This document shows positions 6,042-9,105 of a stretch of 9,105 nt of DNA, one piece after another (positions within the stretch are counted from its first letter, which is position 1; each line of letters begins with the position of its first letter). Under the pieces are notes generated by a model. The model did no database searches. It worked only from the letters and a program-made list of their open reading frames with translations, and was not told the DNA's origin. This DNA comes from Actinomycetales bacterium (GTDB lineage Bacteria; Actinomycetota; Actinomycetes; Actinomycetales; Dermabacteraceae). The DNA lies in the NCBI GenBank assembly GCA_012799425.1, contig JAAZLF010000719.1, positions 1-9,105 of the forward strand. The letters run 5' to 3'. Position numbers and translations under genes: made by a program.

Positions 6042-7046
6042 TCAGCGGGGCGGGGTCTGTTCCGCCGCCGCGTCCGCCCCCTTGTCCGGGGACTGCGTGG
6101 GCACCACCATCACCGGACCCTCGGCGCGCAGCAGCACGGCCTGGGAGACCGAGCCCAGCAGGGTCGAGGCCACCCGGCCTCGGCCGCGGGTGCCGAGCAC
6201 CGTCAGCTGTGCGGTCGTGGTGCTGCGCAGCAGCGGGCTGATCGGGTCCGAGAGCACCACCTCGGAGGTGACCGCGAGCCCGGCATGCTCGGTGCGCAGA
6301 GATTGGGCAAGGGTCTCGAGCTCCGTCTCGAGCTCCGCGCGGTGCTTCTCGAGGATGTCGGGGTCGGGCAGCCAGGCCATGTACGCCTGCCCCCAGGCGT
6401 CGGGCCGCGGCATCACCGACAGCAGGTGCAGCGGGGCGCCGCGGTTCACGGCCGCCGCCGCGGCGTGCCGCACCGCCGAGTCATCGGGCTGGTAGAGGTC
6501 CACGCCCACCACGACGGGCGCGTCGTCCGCGACCGGGGCGAAGCGTTCGGGACCGGCGGCGGTGCTGATCTCGTACTGCTGCGGGACCACCACGGTGGGG
6601 CAGTGGGCGTGGGCGGGCAGCGCGGAGGAGACCGAGCCGAGCATCCGGCCCAGGAACCCGCCCCGGCCGCGGGCGCCGACGACGGCGAGCTGCGCCTGGG
6701 CGGAGAGCCGCACCAGCACTCCGGCGGCGTCGCCGTGCTCGGTGCGCAGATCGACCTCGCCCGGGTAGCCGCGCAGGTGCTCGCGCGCCTGCTCGAGCTG
6801 CGCCTGGGCGGCGGCCAGGCGGGCGACCTCGGCGGGCACGCTGGGGATCAGCGCGGCGTCGGCGTACGCCATCGTCGGCACGGTGTAGGCGGTGACCACG
6901 GTCAGCGGCGCCTCCATCCGCTGTGCGGCCCGGGCCGCGTAGTGGAGCGCCAGGACGGCGTGATCGGAATCGTCGAAGCCGATGAGGACCCCGAGGGGTC
7001 GGTCGGCAGGGGACGGGGATGGAGAGGTGAAGCCGTCGTCGTGCAT
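6042..7046 (-). CDS. Universal stress protein, tandem two-domain (UspA family)
   Basis: A 334-residue cytoplasmic protein with two UspA domains. Domain 1 (residues about 18-155) starts GVLIGFDDSDHA and carries the ATP-binding signature GARGRGGFLGRMLGS (124-138). Domain 2 (about 177-317) starts VVVGVDLYQPDDSA and carries GTRGRGRVASTLLGS (285-299). Both match the G-2x-G-9x-G(S/T) pattern of nucleotide-binding Usp proteins, so both sites are probably functional. Tandem Usps are frequent in actinobacteria, often induced by oxygen limitation or stationary phase; the specific role here is unknown. The frame stays open upstream to 7295, but the ATG at 7046 has a perfect AGGAGG at 7057-7052 with a 5-base spacer, and the upstream extension is an arginine-rich run unlike a Usp. 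The last 15 residues (PDKGADAAAEQTPPR) are a loose tail. Confidence 0.95.
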   Translation of the reverse strand: MHDDGFTSPSPSPADRPLGVLIGFDDSDHAVLALHYAARAAQRMEAPLTVVTAYTVPTMAYADAALIPSVPAEVARLAAAQAQLEQAREHLRGYPGEVDLRTEHGDAAGVLVRLSAQAQLAVVGARGRGGFLGRMLGSVSSALPAHAHCPTVVVPQQYEISTAAGPERFAPVADDAPVVVGVDLYQPDDSAVRHAAAAAVNRGAPLHLLSVMPRPDAWGQAYMAWLPDPDILEKHRAELETELETLAQSLRTEHAGLAVTSEVVLSDPISPLLRSTTTAQLTVLGTRGRGRVASTLLGSVSQAVLLRAEGPVMVVPTQSPDKGADAAAEQTPPR

Positions 7047-7051
7047 CTCGA

Positions 7052-7057
7052 CCTCCT
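7052..7057 (-). promoter_or_regulatory. Ribosome binding site fixing the universal stress protein start
   Basis: AGGAGG on the minus strand, 5 bases before the ATG at 7046. It is the strongest Shine-Dalgarno sequence among the starts in this window and decides against the longer 417-residue frame beginning at 7295. Confidence 0.85.
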
Positions 7058-7165
7058 GAGCCGGGGGCTTCAGCGACCGACGGCGGCGCCCCCGTGATCG
7101 AGTCCGCCATCGGTGGATCCATCGTAGATCTCGCGCGGCGCGCCGGAGCGGCCGATCGTCCCGGT

Positions 7166-7183
7166 GGTCACAGCGCCGTGACC
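7166..7183. promoter_or_regulatory. Operator-like 18-base palindrome upstream of the stress protein gene
   Basis: GGTCAC (7166-7171) and GTGACC (7178-7183) flank AGCGCC, whose inner GCGC is also self-complementary, so all but one base pair of the 18-mer is symmetric. It lies about 120 bases upstream of the stress protein start. The half-sites are in the opposite order to CRP/GlxR sites (TGTGA-N6-TCACA), so the binding factor is unknown. Confidence 0.4.
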
Positions 7184-7223
7184 CCCGGGGCCCCTGCTCT
7201 TCCTGCCGCACGGGCCCGTGGAG

Positions 7224-7277
7224 CGGTCGATTCCGAGCCGGTTCGGAGCCGGATCCGGCTCGGAATCGTCCGATTCC
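7224..7277. repeat. Overlapping, mutually exclusive inverted repeats
   Basis: CGATTCCGAGCCGG (7228-7241) pairs perfectly with CCGGCTCGGAATCG (7255-7268) over 14 bases, extending by three pairs (7224-7226 with 7270-7272) past one T:T mismatch. The right arm can instead pair with the closer GAGCCGG copy, forming the perfect palindrome 7246-7261 centred on GGATCC, or GGAATCG (7262-7268) can pair with CGATTCC (7271-7277). The cluster lies about 100 bases beyond the tricorn stop codon and may be its terminator or a mutually exclusive structure switch. Confidence 0.7.
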
Positions 7278-7305
7278 GGGGCGGGGCGGGGCCACCGGGC
7301 CGGGC

Positions 7306-7350
7306 CGGGCCGCCGGGGCCGCGTGGGGCCGGGGTCGGGCCGCCGGGGCC
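7306..7350. repeat. 15-base GC direct repeat with 30-base period
   Basis: CGGGCCGCCGGGGCC occurs at 7306-7320 and again at 7336-7350, exactly 30 bases apart. It lies within a roughly 100-base tract (7278-7374) made almost only of G and C, in the 3' region of the tricorn gene. Low complexity makes chance similarity likely, although the exact 15-base match suggests local duplication. Confidence 0.55.
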
Positions 7351-7374
7351 GGGGCCGGGCTGCTGCGGCCGGGC

Positions 7375-9105
7375 TCAGTCCTCCCGCGGGCCGAAGCGCG
7401 GCGCGGGCAGCGGGGGCGCGACCGCCGCGGGCTTCTGCTCGAGCAGGGCGAGCGCTTCGGTCACGCCGCGGGCCAGCTGCGGATCCTCCCCGCCCACCCA
7501 GGCGTTCGGCGGCAGCGGCACCTCGATGTCGGGGTCCACGCCGTAGTTCTCGATCGCCCATTCGTCACCCTCGAACCAGCTGGCGTACTTCGGCTGCGTC
7601 ACCCCGGTGCCGTCCACCAGGTCGTAGCGGCCGTCGATGCCGATCACGCCGCCCCAGGTGCGGGTGCCGATGATCGGGCCCACCTCGAGCGCACGCGAGA
7701 CGGAGTTGACGATGTCGCCGTCGGAGCCGGCCTCCTGGTTGGTCACCAGCACCACCGCGCCGCGCGGCGCGAAGGAGGGGTAGGTGCCGGGCCGCTCGTG
7801 GCGGGGGTAGTCCCAGGACAGCACCCGACGCGCGATCCGGTCGGTGACCAGCTGGGAGGTGTGTCCGCCGCTGTTGTAGCGCACGTCCACCACCAGACCC
7901 TCCTTGGTGGTGGCCTCGCGCAGGTCGCGGTGCATCTGCGCCCAGCCGGAGGAGACCATGTCGGGGATGTGCAGGTAGCCCAGGCGCCCACCCGAGAGCT
8001 CCTCGACCCGGGCTCGCCGCGAGGTGACCCAGTCCTGATAGCGCAGCGCGGAGTCGTCGGCCAGCGGGGTCACCGCCACCCGGTGCTCGGCGCCGTCGCG
8101 CAGCAGCACCAGCTCGGTCGGCGTGCCGGCCGCACCGATCAGCGCGGCTTCCACGCCCTCGCCGTGCACGGGACGGCCGCCCACACGGATCACCGCATCG
8201 CCGACCTGCGCGCCCACCCCGGGGGCCAGCAGCGGGGAGCGGGCCTCGGGATCCGAGGAATCGCCGGGCAGGATCCGGGTGATCACCCAGCGCCCCTCCT
8301 GCAGGGCGAAGTCCGCGCCCAGGTAGGCGGGCAGCATCGGCGGATCGGCCTGGTAGACCGTGCCCATCACGTAGGCGTGCGAGGTGCCCAGCTCGCCCTG
8401 GACCTCCCACATCATGTCCTGGAAGTCGTCATCGGTGACCAGGCGCTCGATGACCGGGTCGTACCAGGACGTCATGGCGTGCCAGTCCATGCCGTCCATG
8501 TCCGCGCGCCAGAACTGCTGCGCCATGATCCGGTAGTTGTCCCAGAGCATGCCGCGGCGCTCCTTGACCGGGTCGACGTTCAGCCGCATCCGGCCGGTGT
8601 CGATCACGATCCGGGCCGGGTCCTCGTCCTCGACCTTCCGGGCGGAGGGGATCTGCACCCAGGACTCGCCCTGCTTGATGACCAGTGACTCGCCGTCGCC
8701 GGAGGCGGAGAGATCGGTGACGCCCTCGGCGAGCACGGTGAGCTTGCGATCGGCCAGGCTCCAGTGCTCGAGCGTCGGCGCGGGATCCTCGCCCTCGACC
8801 CCGGCGCGGGCGCTGCCCAGCACCCCCTGCTGGGGATGGCGCAGCCACACGAAGCCGCCGCTGACAGCGGTGAGGTGCGAGTAGTAGCCGGAGACGACGG
8901 GGAAGGGGACCAGGCGGGACTCGATCGCCTCGAGGTCGATGCGGGTGGCGGGCGGGCGGCCCGCCTCCTCGGCGCCGGCGGCGCTGTGCGAGGTGGCCGG
9001 CTCCGTCGACGCGTCCGTCGCGGCGGTCACGGAGGGGGTGTCCTTCGCGCCCGCCTGCTTCTCGCCGCCGTCGGCGCCGCTCGTGTCGCCGGCGCCTCCG
9101 CCGAG
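7375..9105 (-). CDS. Tricorn-type serine protease, C-terminal part (5' end outside window)
   Basis: The frame is open to the window edge and 576 codons are visible; an internal GTG at 9030 is used here as residue 1 for numbering only. Tricorn is a large cytosolic, self-compartmentalising peptidase acting downstream of the proteasome. The part before residue 30 is a Gly/Ala/Asp/Glu-rich linker. Residues 31-150 (DLEAIESRLVPFPV onward) look like the end of the second beta-propeller, 161-221 the core helical domain, about 235-322 a PDZ domain (VGDAVIRVGGRPV), and about 340-510 the S41 tail-specific protease domain. The catalytic residues of Thermoplasma tricorn (S745/H746, S965, D966, E1023) match Ser217/His218 in GTSHAYV, Ser436/Asp437 in AGSDGD, and Glu494 in IENYGVDPD. 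The Ser-to-Glu spacing of 58 is identical. The true start must lie well upstream, since full tricorns are about 1,050-1,150 residues. It is inferred to be active. Confidence 0.93.
   Translation of the reverse strand, partial: LGGGAGDTSGADGGEKQAGAKDTPSVTAATDASTEPATSHSAAGAEEAGRPPATRIDLEAIESRLVPFPVVSGYYSHLTAVSGGFVWLRHPQQGVLGSARAGVEGEDPAPTLEHWSLADRKLTVLAEGVTDLSASGDGESLVIKQGESWVQIPSARKVEDEDPARIVIDTGRMRLNVDPVKERRGMLWDNYRIMAQQFWRADMDGMDWHAMTSWYDPVIERLVTDDDFQDMMWEVQGELGTSHAYVMGTVYQADPPMLPAYLGADFALQEGRWVITRILPGDSSDPEARSPLLAPGVGAQVGDAVIRVGGRPVHGEGVEAALIGAAGTPTELVLLRDGAEHRVAVTPLADDSALRYQDWVTSRRARVEELSGGRLGYLHIPDMVSSGWAQMHRDLREATTKEGLVVDVRYNSGGHTSQLVTDRIARRVLSWDYPRHERPGTYPSFAPRGAVVLVTNQEAGSDGDIVNSVSRALEVGPIIGTRTWGGVIGIDGRYDLVDGTGVTQPKYASWFEGDEWAIENYGVDPDIEVPLPPNAWVGGEDPQLARGVTEALALLEQKPAAVAPPLPAPRFGPRED

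Larger units (their letters stand above)
7047..7374. other. 328-base GC-saturated gap between the tricorn and stress protein genes
   Basis: No convincing gene here. In minus-strand order from the tricorn stop it holds a G/C-only-like tract (about 7278-7374) with a 15-base direct repeat, a cluster of overlapping inverted repeats (7224-7277), an operator-like palindrome (7166-7183), and the leader of the stress protein gene. TACGAT on the minus strand (7126-7121) could be a -10 hexamer about 75 bases before the start, but it lacks a -35 partner. Confidence 0.6.

Noticed and set aside
4360..6495. A 711-codon open frame on the plus strand opposite the kinase and stress protein genes
   Set aside because: It runs antisense to two well-supported genes and is a low-complexity Gly/Ala/Arg/His translation without motifs.
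7166..7183. A CRP/GlxR-type site upstream of the stress protein gene
   Set aside because: Half-sites are ordered GGTCAC-N6-GTGACC, the reverse of the TGTGA-N6-TCACA arrangement.
7047..7295. Extension of the universal stress protein to an ATG at 7295
   Set aside because: The extra 83 residues are an Arg/Pro/Gly-rich run unlike any Usp, and the ATG at 7046 has a perfect AGGAGG at the right distance.

Overview
This 9.1 kb window is very GC-rich DNA with the C/G-biased third codon positions of a high-GC actinobacterium. A Micrococcales member such as Brachybacterium is a guess from overall style and gene content, not something the sequence proves. It carries seven protein genes, two of them cut by the window edges, and I see no tRNA, rRNA, insertion sequence or CRISPR array.

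Left part (1-2885, plus strand): the last 35 codons of a probable LacI-family regulator, then a tightly coupled pair, glucuronate isomerase (uxaC) and a mannitol-dehydrogenase-family oxidoreductase, overlapping as TGATG. Together they would take D-glucuronate through D-fructuronate to D-mannonate (or galacturonate through tagaturonate to altronate). The later pathway steps (mannonate dehydratase, KDG kinase, aldolase) are not in the window.

Middle part (2886-4413): a convergent intergenic region with a large, nearly perfect palindrome (2953-3024), a minus-strand gene combining an AbiEi-like N-terminus with a DUF559/Vsr-like PD-(D/E)XK nuclease domain, and a 348-base gap. That gap holds a second palindrome (4291-4354) of the same design and an 8-base tandem repeat. 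The two palindromes share their outer stems and 4+4 internal loops in the same orientation but have unrelated inner hairpins, and they bracket the nuclease-like gene. This is the most unusual signal in the window.

Right part (4414-9105, all minus strand): an FGGY sugar kinase of gluconokinase type, a two-domain universal stress protein, and the C-terminal 576 codons of a tricorn-type protease with the catalytic His, Ser, Asp and Glu all in place. The gap between tricorn and the stress protein gene (7047-7374) is GC-saturated and holds overlapping inverted repeats, a 15-base direct repeat at 30-base spacing, and an operator-like palindrome.

The uronate pair and the gluconokinase-like gene both concern sugar acids, so the two flanks may belong to one catabolic neighbourhood split by the nuclease gene and its palindromes. 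The stress protein and tricorn genes look like ordinary housekeeping or stress functions with their own signals.
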